Source: Lagopus muta (Eukaryota; Chordata; Aves; Galliformes; Phasianidae). From it: a stretch of DNA of 64,000 bases. The stretch covers positions 14,241,505 to 14,305,504 of the forward strand of contig NC_064434.1 of assembly GCF_023343835.1 (NCBI RefSeq), given 5' to 3'. Positions within the stretch are counted from its first letter, which is position 1. Every line of letters starts with the position of its first letter. Made by a program: the position numbers and the translations under genes. This document shows, piece by piece, positions 47,266-61,204 of this stretch. The notes under the pieces were generated by a model, which worked only from the letters and a program-made list of their open reading frames with translations, was not told the DNA's origin and searched no databases.

Positions 47266-49058
47266 ACAGCCTATTATGCATGTGATACCATTACAGCTTT
47301 TACTTAACCTTATGGAAATATTGAACAAAAGTTTTTAGAGTAAATGTAATAACTAAGTAAACCATAGGAGCTAACACAAGGAATGCTTACTGGGGTAGAT
47401 CATTCCAACCTCCAGCTGACCTGGTGCTCGTTTATTGCCACTTGGGCCAAAATAGCAAAGTATTTCTAACGTGCTACAGGTCCCAGCTCTGTTCAGTTTG
47501 CCTGACAGTCTTGAGCTGCAGGCATACCTTAGTAAGCCTCTGTACTGTGGAGGGAAAGAAGTAAGTTGATCTTCCAAATTAGCTTAAATTTAAGAGGTCA
47601 TCCAAGGGCTTGCATTGCTGCTAAAGCAGCTGCGTAAAACAATGTTTAATCTTCACCCTCTGCTTTTAGTGGAGCCTCAGCTCTCCCACAGCTGAATGAG
47701 CTGGATAAACAGAGGCAATGATTCCACATTCCTCATTCTCCTGAAGCAGCAAGTGCTTATTTTTAGTTACTTCGTTCCTAGCTTCAAACTTGTGACTGAA
47801 ATAGTGCTTGCATTTATTCTCCTGTATGCAGTAACTGTCTGTTGGCTGCTGGACCACCTTGCTGCAAACTGCAGTAACATGCACATGGTGATAGCTTACA
47901 TCTCATGTCAAACTCCTTGCAGTCAAACTAGGGGTTTGCTTATAGCTTCTATGGATTAATAGGAACTTGATGATTCTTAATATGAAAGCAAAAGTAACAA
48001 ACATAAAGCAAAACTTTGTAGTGCAACAATTTCACAACTAAATGCTGCTCTGTGACAACTGTGTTTGACCTGTGAAGAAGAAAATTAGCAGGAATACAGA
48101 AGTACTGCTGGAAGAGCCTGCAGGTGTCTGAAGGAGACATGGGCAAGCCTGTCTGTGTGGGGATGGTTGGGCCAGAAGGGAGCACAGCTGCTTTGAGACC
48201 CTGGGTGGTTACATCTGCACAGCAACTGGTGCCAAGGTCTGCTCTGCCCTGATGGGCAGCCACTGCCATCCAGCTTCCTCTGCTCCCTGCCAGGGAAGGC
48301 CATTCCCAGCAGGTAGCATCAGCACAGTAGGGTGTGGGAGCTAAGAAGGAAGCTGCCTGAGAGGAATTTGGCAGGCTGCCGCTTAGTTCCTTGAGCTGCA
48401 GCTAACTCAATTTGCTGTTTCAGCTCTTCCAGTGCCTTCTGTCTCAAAATTCCATGTGGTTCTCTCAGCTGGAGGCCAGGACCGTGGCAACGTGATGAGC
48501 ATTATGATGGACTCAGAAGCGTTCCCCAGAGGAGATACAGCTGACATCAGCTCTTCTTCACCATCTTTCTTTACAGCAGGTACTTCATAGCCTCAGCTCA
48601 TGCTCCGTAAGATGTGTCTGATGAGAACACCTAGCACTTTAAGGGAGCAGCCAGCCTTCCTGTACAGCTTTTGTGTGAAAACCAGTGGGGTTTGCTAGCT
48701 GATGGCTAGCACTGGTAGGAGTATCATGTAGCACAGCAGTGATCTAATAAAGTAGCAAACGGTTATGGTTTATTTTGCTTTCCCTTCCCCAAGACTTATG
48801 CCATCAAAGCTTTTGCTCAGTTTTGCCCCATTAATTGATCAAGAGAGTAGCCTGTGTTTTCCAGCTCTCTTCTAGCTCATCATGCTCTGTACAGTGCTAT
48901 CTCACTGTGAACACGTAGGCTTTGCTGGCACACGTGCAGACTGGTACTGCTGCTCAGATGGTCACTGCTCATTGGTGACAGTGCCTGTCTCTTGGGATCA
49001 CTAAAGGAAAAAGTATATCATACCACAGCGGAATACAAAGATCTCCCCAGGATGAATC
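47266..49058. other. Unassigned convergent intergenic DNA
   Basis: No gene is established. One exon-like segment with acceptor and donor signals and an open frame lies at 48424-48579. Confidence 0.4.
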
Positions 49059-50278
49059 CAGAATCATTTGAGTTGGAAGGGACATTTGAAGGTTATCTAG
49101 TCAACTCCCCTGCAATGAACAAGGATGCCCACAGCTCCATCAGGTGTTCAGAACCCCCTCCAGTCTGACCTCGAATGTCTCCAGGGATGGGGCATCCACC
49201 ACCTCTCCAGGCAACCTGTGCCAGTGCCTCACGACCTTTGTTGCAAAAAACTTCTTCCTTATATCCAATCTAAATCTCTTCTCTTTTAGTTTGAAGCCAT
49301 TTCCCCTTGTCCTATCACAGCAGACCCTGCTAAAGCATCTGTCCCTTTCTCACAGCCCCCCTTCAGATATTGTAAGGCCGCTCTCAGGTCTCTCCAGAGC
49401 CTTCTCTTCTCCAGACTGAACAGCCCCAGCTCTCTCAGCCTGTCTTTACAGGGGAGGTGTTCCATCCCTTGGATCATTTTTGTGGCCCACCTCTAGATGC
49501 ACAGGTCTATGTCTTTCCTGTACTGTGGACTCCACATCCGGATGCAGTACTCCAGGTGAGGTCTCACCAGTGCAGAGTAGAGTGGCAGGATCACTTCCCT
49601 CAACCTGCTAGTCACACATCTTTTGAAGCAGCCCAGAGTACGGTTGGCTTTCTGGGCTGTGAGGGCACATGGCTGGCTCATGGCCAGCTTGCCATCCATC
49701 ATTACCCCCAGGTCTTTTTTAGCAGGGCTGCTCTCAATCCTTGATAATGATGGTTGCTTTAACCCAGGTGCAAGACCTTGCATTTGAATTTGTTGAACCT
49801 CATGAGGTTCACCTGGGCCCACTGCTCAGCCTGCCTAGCTCCTTGTGGATGGCATCCCATCCCTCAGGCATGTCAGCTGCATCTCACAGCTTGGTGACAT
49901 CTGCAAACTTGCTGAGGGTGCACTTGATCCCACGGTCAGTGACATTAATGAAGATGTTACAGAGAACCAGTCCCAGCACTGACTCCCATCCAGGCATATA
50001 GACCACCACTCTATGGGTGCAATCCTGCAGCCAGTTCCTCATCTATCCAACGGTCCACCCATCAAATCTACATCTCTCCAATTTAGAGAGTAGAATATGA
50101 TGTGAGGGTCCATGTCAAAGGCCTTACTGAAGCTCAGATATATTACATAATTGGCTCTTTCCTTGTCCACTGGTGCAATTATGCCATCGGAAAAGGGCAC
50201 CAGGTTGGTCAGGGAACCTATGAGGGCATGACTTCTCATCACCTCATTCCTCTCTGAGTGGTGAAGCCACCTGGGATG
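49059..50278 (-). mobile_element. CR1 LINE, ~1.2-kb 5'-truncated copy (minus strand)
   Basis: The 3' terminus CAGAATCATTTGAGTTGGAA lies at 49059 and the element extends into the reverse-transcriptase domain; a YLSFSKAFDMDPH segment is encoded on the - strand near 50130-50180. The 3' part (GGACATTTGAAGGTTATCTA) differs from the other CR1 copies here and marks a separate subfamily. The frame is broken in several places. Confidence 0.9.
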
Positions 50279-50499
50279 TGAAACAAATTCAGACTCCTTC
50301 CATAAACCCACCTATAGCTACAGATGGCTTGTGCTGGAAGTGAACTGACATTCTGTGGTGCAAATGGGGTTTCATATTAAAAAAAAAGAAGTGAGAAATT
50401 GATCCTCTAAAACTGCACCCCTCATCCTGGCAGCTGGAAAAGTGGGAGCCCACCGGTGAGGGTGGGGAGTGCTTTATCCCTCTATGGGTGGCATAGGCC

Positions 50500-50623
50500 T
50501 CAAGTGACCTGATCTTGTGCTTGACTGATTTGGTGGGTGGCCTCCCTACCTGCAGCAGGGAGTGGAACCGGATGATCTTTGAGGTCCTTCCTGACCCAAG
50601 CCGTTCTATGATTCTGAGATTCT
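50500..50623 (+). mobile_element. CR1 LINE 3' tail (plus strand)
   Basis: CTGCAGCAGGGAGTGGAACC, GGATGATCTTTGAGGTCCTT and CCGTTCTATGATTCTGAGAT mark a sense CR1 terminus. It faces the minus-strand copy at 49059-50278, giving a second oppositely oriented pair. Confidence 0.82.
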
Positions 50624-50931
50624 GAAAGCATTGCATGAAGATCTCAAATGAACGTTATTTGATTGTCAAGAAGAAAAAGGACATCAATAACTGCAATTGA
50701 AATTATATTTAATTTGCTCTTGAAATAAGCACTGATCGGTACCAGAAGAGTAACTCACTGTACAGGAGCAACTCGGGTGTTTCCAGACATTGCTGTATTT
50801 GCACTCTGAAGGCAGTGGGTGTCTCCCTGGCTCTGCTTTGGCTTCTGTACCAGAATTACAAATATCTTCCGTTCACATTCCTCCTTAGCTACCTAAATCA
50901 CTGCGTTTGACTCTACTGAAAATGAACTGAG

Positions 50932-51033
50932 CCTGGGGGGCGGGAGGGTGCGGGAGGGGGGGGGAGAAGGGGAGAAGGGGAGAAGAGGAGAGGGGTTGCT
51001 GGGGGGATGGCTGCAGGGCAGGGGGTGGCTGCA
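50932..51033. repeat. G-rich polypurine tract
   Basis: From GCCTGGGGGGCGGGAGGGTG to about 50996 the + strand is almost all purine with several runs of three or more G, including a run of ten, followed by GGAGAAGGGGAGAAGGGGAG. It can in principle form G-quadruplex or triplex structures. Confidence 0.8.
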
Positions 51034-51190
51034 GGGGGATGGATGGCTGCGGGGGGATGGATGGATGCGTGGCTGCAGGGGGATGGATGGCTGCGGGGGG
51101 GTGGATGGATGCGTGGCTGCAGGGGGATGGATGGCTGCGGGGGGGTGGATGGATGCGTGGCTGCAGGGGATGGATGGCTGCAGGGGGCAG
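51034..51190. repeat. 44-bp G-rich minisatellite, ~3.5 copies
   Basis: Three consecutive 44-bp units occupy 51034-51077, 51078-51121 and 51122-51165, each built from GGGGGATGGATGGCTGC plus GGGGGGRTGGATGGATGCG and TGGCTGCA. A partial fourth copy follows to about 51190. Units differ at one or two bases only, so the array is young or homogenised. Long open frames across it on both strands are low-complexity shadows of the repeat. Confidence 0.92.
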
Positions 51191-51345
51191 TAGCCGCTCG
51201 CAGTCCCAGCGCGGAGGCGGCGTTCGCTGCCCTTCGCCGCACTGCTGAGTCCGTCTCTGAGACGCCCTCCAAACGGTGGCCGCCGAGTGAACACCTGGGC
51301 TCGGAGATCCGTGTGGCTGAGAACTGAGGCTTGTCTGCTCCCGGT
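51191..51345. promoter_or_regulatory. Orphan micro CpG island
   Basis: About 130 bp (GTAGCCGCTCGCAGTCCCAG to GGAGATCCGTGTGGCTGAG) contain roughly 16 CpG dinucleotides, against near absence in the flanks. It lies between the minisatellite and a CR1 tail, in the gap between the ODC1 and HPCAL1 3' ends, where no promoter is expected. No TATA box or clear exon was found. Function as a promoter is only inferred from CpG density. Confidence 0.45.
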
Positions 51346-51414
51346 ACCACAAGGATGAACGGCGAGAGGCTGTTTATGGCTCAAGGTTATACGGATTGTA
51401 GGACTGTAGGGGTA

Positions 51415-51704
51415 TACAGGAAAGATGGGGAGGGGTCTTTATCAGGAAGGTAGTAAGATAAAGGGAATGGCTTTAGGCTAAAGGAGGGGAGACTAAAATT
51501 AGAAGTTAGGAGGAAGTTCTTTATTCAAAGGGAGGTAAGGCCCTGGCACAGCTGCCCAGAGAGCAGCAGATGCCCCATCCCTGCAGGTGCTCAAGGCTGG
51601 ATCGGGTGGATCCTGGGCAGCCTGAGCTGGTGGGGAGCAGCCAGCCCATGACAGGAGGTGGGTTTGGGTCCCTTCCAACCCAAACCCTTCTGTGACCCTA
51701 TGAC
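51415..51704 (+). mobile_element. CR1 LINE 3' fragment (plus strand)
   Basis: Sense CR1 3' end: TTAGGAGGAAGTTCTTTATT, GCCCTGGCACAGCTGCCCAG, AGCCTGAGCTGGTGGGGAGC and terminal CTTCTGTGACCCTATGAC. It shares the AGCCTGAGCTGGTGGGG block with the copy at 59165, and the earlier block GCCCTGGCACAGCTGCCCAG with both 59165 and 63500, so these form one subfamily. Confidence 0.87.
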
Positions 51705-52244
51705 ATTCCCATTGCTCAGTCACAGCACTGAGAAGCCCTCCTGCAGCACTTTGCCCCAGACAGGTCCATTCCAATGGTAACCCCTATCTCACTGTCTCTC
51801 CCTCTGCCCCTTTTCAGCTGGTTTATGGCTGCATTACTGCAAAGCCTGCTCACAGATTTATGAGGCATCATTCCCATTTGTAACAACCCATTCTATGTTT
51901 TCCCAAATGTATCACTTTTATCCCAGGATCTGCAATGTCTGCACATCACTGTAGCTTTTATTTCTTGTTTTCTGGTTCCAACCTCAGGCTGACTGCTGTG
52001 GCATTCCTGTGCTTCCCTGCAGTAATTTAAAAAATACAATAATCTGGGATCCTGTTTGCCAAGGGCTGCTATAAGCATGAGGTTACACTCTCATCTTTCT
52101 GCTCTTTTAGTACACTCGAGTGAATACCTCCAGGTTCCAGCAGTTTGCTGCTGTTCCCTTTAATGGGCAGCTGTAAACCTTTCCTGTGGCATTTTGAGTT
52201 GGCACTGCTGTGCAGATGTTCTCTGCCACGTATGGTGGGGGTGG

Positions 52245-52412
52245 TGCAGTGCAATAGGCAGTGGGCACAAACAGAAGCACAGGAGGCTCCCTCTGGGCAC
52301 CAGGAGCACTTCTGTGCAGTGTGGGTGACAGCACAGCCTGACCAGAGATGCTGGGTCTCCTCCTTTAAGCTCTCCAGATGCCAGTGGATGTGGTGCTGGG
52401 CACCCTGCTGCC
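52245..52412 (+). mobile_element. CR1-like fragment, less common subfamily (plus strand)
   Basis: GGCAGTGGGCACAAACAGAA, CTCCCTCTGGGCACCAGGAG and GTGCTGGGCACCCTGCTGCC match, in order, the 3' region of the element at 27320-27760. The terminal octamers are not visible. Confidence 0.65.
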
Positions 52413-53039
52413 AGAGGCCTGTCCAACCTGCTCTGTTCTTGCTCTGCCCATCTACAGCCCTTCCACCACTGCAGCAGAACAGAGAGCACTTCAGGGAGGT
52501 AAATCTGTTCAGATGAAAAGATGGCAGGGGAGTAGTGCTCTGTTGGACTGCTTAGCCCTGTAGGGACAATGGCAGCGGGACTGGTGTCAGCCGATGGCAC
52601 CGCAGAGAGGTGGCTCTGAGATCAGCCCACGTCCCTCAGCAGCACCAGAGCTGCCTGCTTGCAAATATTAATAATTCAGAAGGGAAGTAACAGAGGAAAA
52701 ACTGTAGCTGTGCAACACTGACATCTGAATTGGCTGAGTTTATTTTATTTTCTCCAAGGAAAGAGTGCACAGTGTTTGTGTTTTGTTTCTGGTTATTAAT
52801 GGCAAATGGCAGCTGTGCTGTGCCCACCTTTCCCCGAGGAGCGAGCTGCCAGCACTGTGCCTGCTTGCCAGCTCTGGAGGGAAGCCATGAGTTACTCTGA
52901 AAGGGGACCAGGGAAGTGCTGGAAAGAAGGAAGAGGAGGAGTGGGACTGCAAGGGTTCTGCTGTCTTCTGCAACGTAAACCCATCCCAGGAGCTGGGGCA
53001 GAAGAGGGATGAGCCAGATCCCAAGGAACCGCCAGAATC

Positions 53040-53306
53040 TGGTGGAACATCTGTGCAGGATGCCTAGTACAAGAGGGAATGGCCTGAAATTGCATCAAGG
53101 GAGGTTCAGGCTGGATATTAGAAAACATTTCTTCTCCTAAAGAGTGGCGAGGCACTGGCACAGGCTGCCCAGGCAGGTGGTGGAGTCACCGTCCCTGGAG
53201 GTATTCAAGAGAAGGGTAGATATGGCACTGAGGGACAAGGGGCTGATGGTTGGACTAGGTGATCTTAGAGTCTTTTCCAATCCTGATGATTCCATGATTC
53301 TCTGTC
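53040..53306 (+). mobile_element. CR1 LINE 3' fragment (plus strand)
   Basis: AGAGGGAATGGCCTGAAATT, GGCTGGATATTAGAAAACAT, CACAGGCTGCCCAGGCAGGT, ATGGTTGGACTAGGTGATCT and terminal TCCTGATGATTCCATGATTC form a clear sense-strand CR1 3' end. Confidence 0.87.
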
Positions 53307-53479
53307 ATGTGCATGTTCACTGCAATGCACCATGGCCTACCATTAATGCCCAGCGTCAGGCTGCTGTGGGCCAGATGCAGTGTAAAGCCAAGGAAGGTGC
53401 TGAAATGCCTCACTGAGGGGTGCAGGAAAGGTTACCAAATGTGCCTGGGAAGGATGGCGCTGCAGCCCTCAGCACTGGG

Positions 53480-53670
53480 GACCAAGCAGAGAAGACACCA
53501 AAGATATCCCAGGTTGGATCAGGGGATGTTTAACTTAGGCACTGGGAAGAGTTTCTTCATGGAGAGATGGTTGAGCATAGGAAGGGGCTGCGCAAGGTGT
53601 CGTGTGGCTCCATCCAGGGAGGTGTTCAGAAGATGCGTGGCAGTGGCACTGAGGGATGTAACCCTTCAGA
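53480..53670 (+). mobile_element. Degenerate CR1 3' fragment (plus strand)
   Basis: GAAGAGTTTCTTCATGGAGA, then GGAGGTGTTCAGAAGATGCG and CACTGAGGGATGT follow the CR1 3' order but with higher divergence and no terminal octamer. Confidence 0.6.
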
Positions 53671-54149
53671 AGCATGGCAGGTCCCAGCCCAGCACATCCT
53701 CTGCTCCCACAGCTGCTGCTGAGCCACAAGCAGGCAGGCACGAACTTTATTTAGAAGGCAATGACACAACGTGGAATTAGTGTAACAGGAGCTGCAATTC
53801 ATACAGAGAAGTCTGAGCTGACAAAGTAACTAGCTGGAGCTTTCAGAATGCTGGATATCTCCATGATGAAAGAATAATTACATGGCTTAATACAGCCAGG
53901 TAAAAATGGACCTGTGGCTTTGTGGGCTTTTTTTTTGTTGTTGTTCCAAAATCCACTTTTACTAAGTTAGGTGATTTTTTACTAAACATGTAATTTGCAA
54001 AAATACTCACTTAAATTGCTGGAAAAGTTGAAGTTTTGAAGTTTCCCACTAAGCCCTTGGACACTATTTAAGAAGCAGAATGCAGAGCCCTCCCCAGCTG
54101 GCAATGTCTTGAAGCTGATGAGCAGCATGGCTCCATCCATCCACTGGGA

Positions 54150-54330
54150 TCACCGGGGTTGTTCAGCCTGGGAAAGAAAAGACTCCTGGGAGACTGCGTT
54201 GCAGCCTTAAAGGGACCTTATAAACAAGATGGAGACTTTTTGCATGGTATGATAGTGACAGGACAGAGAGAAGTGGTTTTAAACTAAGAGGGGAATTTAG
54301 GTTGGATGTCAGGAGGAAACTCTACCAGGG
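54150..54330 (+). mobile_element. CR1 LINE fragment (plus strand)
   Basis: GTTCAGCCTGGGAAAGAAAA, GACTGCGTTGCAGCCTTAAA, TAGTGACAGGACAGAGAGAA and GGTTGGATGTCAGGAGGAAA match the central part of the CR1 3' region in sense orientation. Confidence 0.78.
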
Positions 54331-54782
54331 GCGTAGTGAGGAGAAAACTGAAGCCTGGAAAAGTATCAAACCTGGGACTGGAAGATGGTTTGGGTTCTGG
54401 TGAGAACAGTTGGGGTTTTGTCAAACAGTGGCTGAAACTTGCTATTCACCAAAGGCAGAAGCAGAAATCAGAAGAGGAGGGATGGCAGGAACATACAAAA
54501 GAAGGGCCGCTTACAGAAGTAGTCAAATGATGGGAGAAGACTTGATGTATGTCTGAAAGCTACACCAAGCTCACTCTTCCATCCTCAGTATATAAAAAAA
54601 GGGACATTCTGCAGTGCTTGAATAAAAACATGCCTGGCTCATGTTAAGACCCCGCAGAGCAGCCATGATCTAAGTACTCAGTCCCCTTGGAGGCACCATG
54701 TTCCTGTGTTTTCCCAATATTTTTCTGGGTTTTTTCCCCCTTGGATTACCCAGGAAAAGCAGACTCCTGATTGGCTTTACTT

Positions 54783-54940
54783 TCATAGAATCGTAGAATC
54801 ATTGAGGTTGGAAGAGACCACTCAGATCATCAAGTCCAACCCAGCCCACCCCCACCATGCCCATCACGTCCCTCACTGCCACATCCCCACAGCTCTTCAG
54901 CACCTCTAGGCACGGTGACTCCACCACATCCACCAGCCTT
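54783..54940 (-). mobile_element. CR1 3' end just past the HPCAL1 poly(A) site
   Basis: TCATAGAATCGTAGAATCAT, TGAGGTTGGAAGAGACCACT and CAAGTCCAACCCAGCCCACC mark an antisense CR1 terminus. Its right edge lies only about 25-30 bp beyond the predicted HPCAL1 cleavage site and it is on the same strand as HPCAL1. Confidence 0.85.
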
Positions 54941-54969
54941 TTACTTGGGTAAAAAGAAGACGGGAATGG

Positions 54970-56095
54970 ACAAGAAAAGTAGTCTTTTATTTCAATGAAT
55001 ATTTCTTGGCATTAGGCAGATATTAAATAACACTGGAATGCACGAGACTATTAACGTATCGACAGCAAGGGGAGAGGTGCAGCGAGGTGGAGGACAGCGG
55101 TGCGACTCACGTCACCTCAGGTCACTCGAAGCCACTTGACGCAGCGACCACCAGAACGTAGGACTTCACTGAGAAATACAAAATGAGGATTTGCTCCTTT
55201 CGGGCCTCCCGTTAATACAGTAACGCCGGAACGATCGACAGTAAAAATGAACAAATATTTGCATTCGGGAATTAAACAGAGTGAAATTACCCACAAACTG
55301 CTACTCATGCATTTCTTTTGGAACAGCAATTTGCTAATGCATAAATACCACCAAAAAAAAAAAATAAAATAAACAAACCAACAATCATCTCCAAGATCGG
55401 AATAAATCACGGACAACTAGAAGAAACAAAGCTGGAGTCTATTTTATGCCTTAAATAGATGACCTACATATTTAAAATTTTACTTCACCATATATATATA
55501 ATTTATATATATATTAAAAGAAAGTAAAGACCATTAGATAAGTGCAAGCAATTTTCCTCAAAAAGAAAACTGGAACCATGCCCAGGAAAGCTGCGTTTTT
55601 TGTTTTTTGTTTTGTTTTTTACTATTTTTTTTTTCTTTGTTTTTGATTTTTAATTTGAGCTTCCTACTCTGTTCAGTCCACATGTTTTTTCTCACATAGT
55701 CACTTCTGAAGCGAAATAAGTTACCTGCCACCTGCTACATTGGGCCAAAGTCCTACCTAGCGTCCTCCCAAGCCTATGGGGCATCCCCTTCCCTGCAGCT
55801 GAAGTGAACGGGACACCCCAGCAGAGATTCAGCTCTTTGCATCTGCATGTAAACACCTTTCAGTTACCCTTAGGCGTGCAGAGTGAATCAAAACATTACG
55901 GGAAAGCAGAAATGGAGCTGCCGAAGGAGAGCTGCACTGGTGTTAGTGAGGGGCGAGGGCTGTTTCACTCGGACACACACAATCTGGCAATGGTATCTTA
56001 TCCACTAACTGTTGAGGAATGATTGAGAAGGCATCCATTTGCGAGCAAAGCTTGTAAGACAAGCTGAGATTCTCCTTGCAAACTGTCCGCTCTCA
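54970..56095 (-). other. HPCAL1: HPCAL1 3' untranslated region
   Basis: From the TGA stop at 56096-56098 the terminal exon should continue to the poly(A) signal at 54986-54991. The stretch is free of CR1, which contrasts with its flanks and fits a transcribed, constrained sequence. It contains an alternating TA run (55489-55514), A/T homopolymers near 55352-55365 and 55600-55640, and a local CpG cluster at about 55050-55235. Extent is inferred from the poly(A) signal. Confidence 0.6.
54986..54991 (-). terminator. HPCAL1: HPCAL1 poly(A) signal
   Basis: AATAAA on the - strand (TTTATT on +) lies about 1.1 kb after the stop codon and is followed on the - strand by a T-rich stretch (GTCTTCTTTTTACCC). 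Cleavage is expected near 54965-54975. Other AATAAA-like words occur closer to the stop, so alternative ends are possible. Confidence 0.65.
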
Positions 56096-58976
<2,881 letters not shown>

Positions 58977-59164
58977 CCTTGCCCAGAGCCTGGCTCAGCT
59001 GCTGCCAATGAGAGAGCATCTGTGTTATCTCTGTGATATGCTAACACTCCCTTAAAGTAGTTTGCGATGCCCAGGTCCAATTCCTGACCTCCACCCCTCC
59101 AAAACTGCTGATCCACTGCAATGACTGAGCTGGAACTGGTATAGGGACAGCAATGGGAGTGAAG

Positions 59165-59325
59165 GAGCCCAGAGGATGCTGAGGCCCTGGCACAGCTGCC
59201 CAGAGAGCTGTGGGTGCCTCATCTCTGCAGGGTGGGATGGGCCCTGGGTAGCCTGAGCTGGTGGGGGGCAGCCAACCCATGGCAGGGATTGGGTAGGTAG
59301 GCTGTTCTGTTCAACTCAACCACTT
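59165..59325 (+). mobile_element. CR1 LINE 3' fragment in HPCAL1 upstream intron
   Basis: GCCCTGGCACAGCTGCCCAG, GGGCCCTGGGTAGCCTGAGC and CAGCCAACCCATGGCAGGGA match the CR1 copy at 51415-51704. It is antisense to HPCAL1 and about 160 bp upstream of the coding exon acceptor. Confidence 0.8.
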
Positions 59326-61204
59326 CTTCTGTAAGCTCAGTATTTCCTACCACAGGCAAAAAGTTGTTAACCACCTTCTGTCAGAAAGTGTAACAGTGCA
59401 CAATAACCAAAGCAGTGTGCCATTGCCCTGCTTTGCATCCCCATCACACTTATCCAGAGCCAAAAGAACAAGCGCTGAGCGGCATGGCATGCAGACACCA
59501 ACACCACAAAATATACCAGGGCTGAGCAATTCCCAGAGATAAACATCCCAGTGATGCATAAGAACGTGCAAGAATGTTACAGGTCAGCAAAAAAATAAGG
59601 GGCTGTGCAGCAGAGAGCTGAATTTAACCTGATTTCATTTGCATTCCACTTATTTTGTGTGTTGTCCCAGAAAAGTACAAAATGCACATCCTGTCCTGTG
59701 GCTGAATGCTTGGAGACAGAACCCAGCTCAATGCAGCAAGCTCTGCTATCACCAGCACAACTCTTCACCATAAAAGCTGTGTTTCAGGCATGAAACTCTA
59801 CTTCTGCCCACTGCATGGCAGCTTTCTGCAGGTCTCTGCATGGCTCTGCTTGCTGGAACTTGATGGCAAAAGGAGGCTTGGAAACGTTTAGTGCCATTAC
59901 TTTCCTTTTCCCTTACAAAGGGAGGTCCCTCAACAGCAGGAGCTTAGTTGTTGGAGTCAACACTTCTGATAGCAGTAAGATGTACTCTATTCTTTGGATG
60001 GATGCTCATTTAATCTCAGCCTCAAAAGCTTTATATCCCCGTCATCCTTGCGTTCATCAAATTACAGGTTGTTTCAACCCTTCCTCCTCTTTTGGATTTT
60101 ATGTCAGAAAAGTAATGTGCAGCAATCTAAACACAACCCTTTTCTGCATACGAGCTTTCTGAAAGGCTTCATAATGTGCTCAACCCAAATGTAACCCTGC
60201 TGCTGTTATAACCAATTTGTGGAGAATAATTAAACAACCGATGTTAGCATTAATTTTTTAAAGCACATCTCAAAGCCACCTTCGCCGTGCATTGTGTTTC
60301 AGGTAGCTCCTCCAAAATGCGATGCCTAAATACCTCATTAATCATGGTAGGAGCCCCCTGCTGCTGGCACCCCACTGACATTTCATTCGATTGCTTTCAG
60401 CAGATCACTCGTTGGCCAATTTAGCTGCGAGAGCACTTGGAGGATAGCTGCTAATGGATACTGCAGGGAGGGGGCTCGGGATGCTCAGGTCAGTGCTGTG
60501 ATGAGGGCTGCGGGTAGTTGGGATGTTTGCATGTTGTTGTTCTTTTAAAGAGCCTGTGCTATCTGAATCCCTTGCCTCAGGGCCGGCTGTACACACTGAC
60601 ATGGTGGAAGAGGGCGCTGCTTACACCAGGACCAGGCTGGCTTTTTCACTGCATTGTCTTTGACCTGAGCTCCTGAAGGGAGGCTTCCATGGCATCAGTT
60701 AAGACTGCAAGAGGAATGGCACCTTAGAGAGGCACTTCCTTGTGCAAAACTCCTTGAGTATGGATATAGCATTAATAAAAGGGGGAAAGACCTCAAATGC
60801 CTGAATGTGAGACAGCAGCGATCTTTAGCAGAGAAAGTGCACAGTGCACACAATAAATACTCTATATTACCTCTGCCGCATGCTTTGCAGGGGGAAAACT
60901 GGCACCACTTGTCTCACAGAACAGAACTGAGATTCACAATGGTCCCAAACCTGCAGCATGGTGCCCCTGGGGCTAAGGGAGCCTGAAGCCAAGGAGCAGA
61001 GTAAGGCAGGCAGCCAGTGCTGTTCCACTGCTCTGAAGTGAGCTAAAATGCAAGAAAGGCTCCCATGGGGGTGGAAGACTTTCTATTAAAACAGCCAAAG
61101 CATCGGATCTGTCACTGGTGCCCTGGGGTGCAGAAGAGGAGAGAAAAGAATTAGCCCACGGGGATACTGTGAGCATTTTGTTAAGAGAGGCTCTGCTTGG
61201 AAAT
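59326..61204. other. HPCAL1 upstream intron, unassigned
   Basis: No exon is recognised. 60160-60470 is repeat-free with TAATTA-like cores (GAATAATTAAACAACC, TTAGCATTAATTTTTTAAAG, CTCATTAATCATGG) and has the look of conserved non-coding DNA. Confidence 0.4.

Noticed and set aside
50885-51384. Long minus-strand frames rich in HPPAAIHPP and plus-strand frames rich in GWMAAGG
   Set aside because: They are translations of the 44-bp minisatellite in several frames at once; no frame is favoured.
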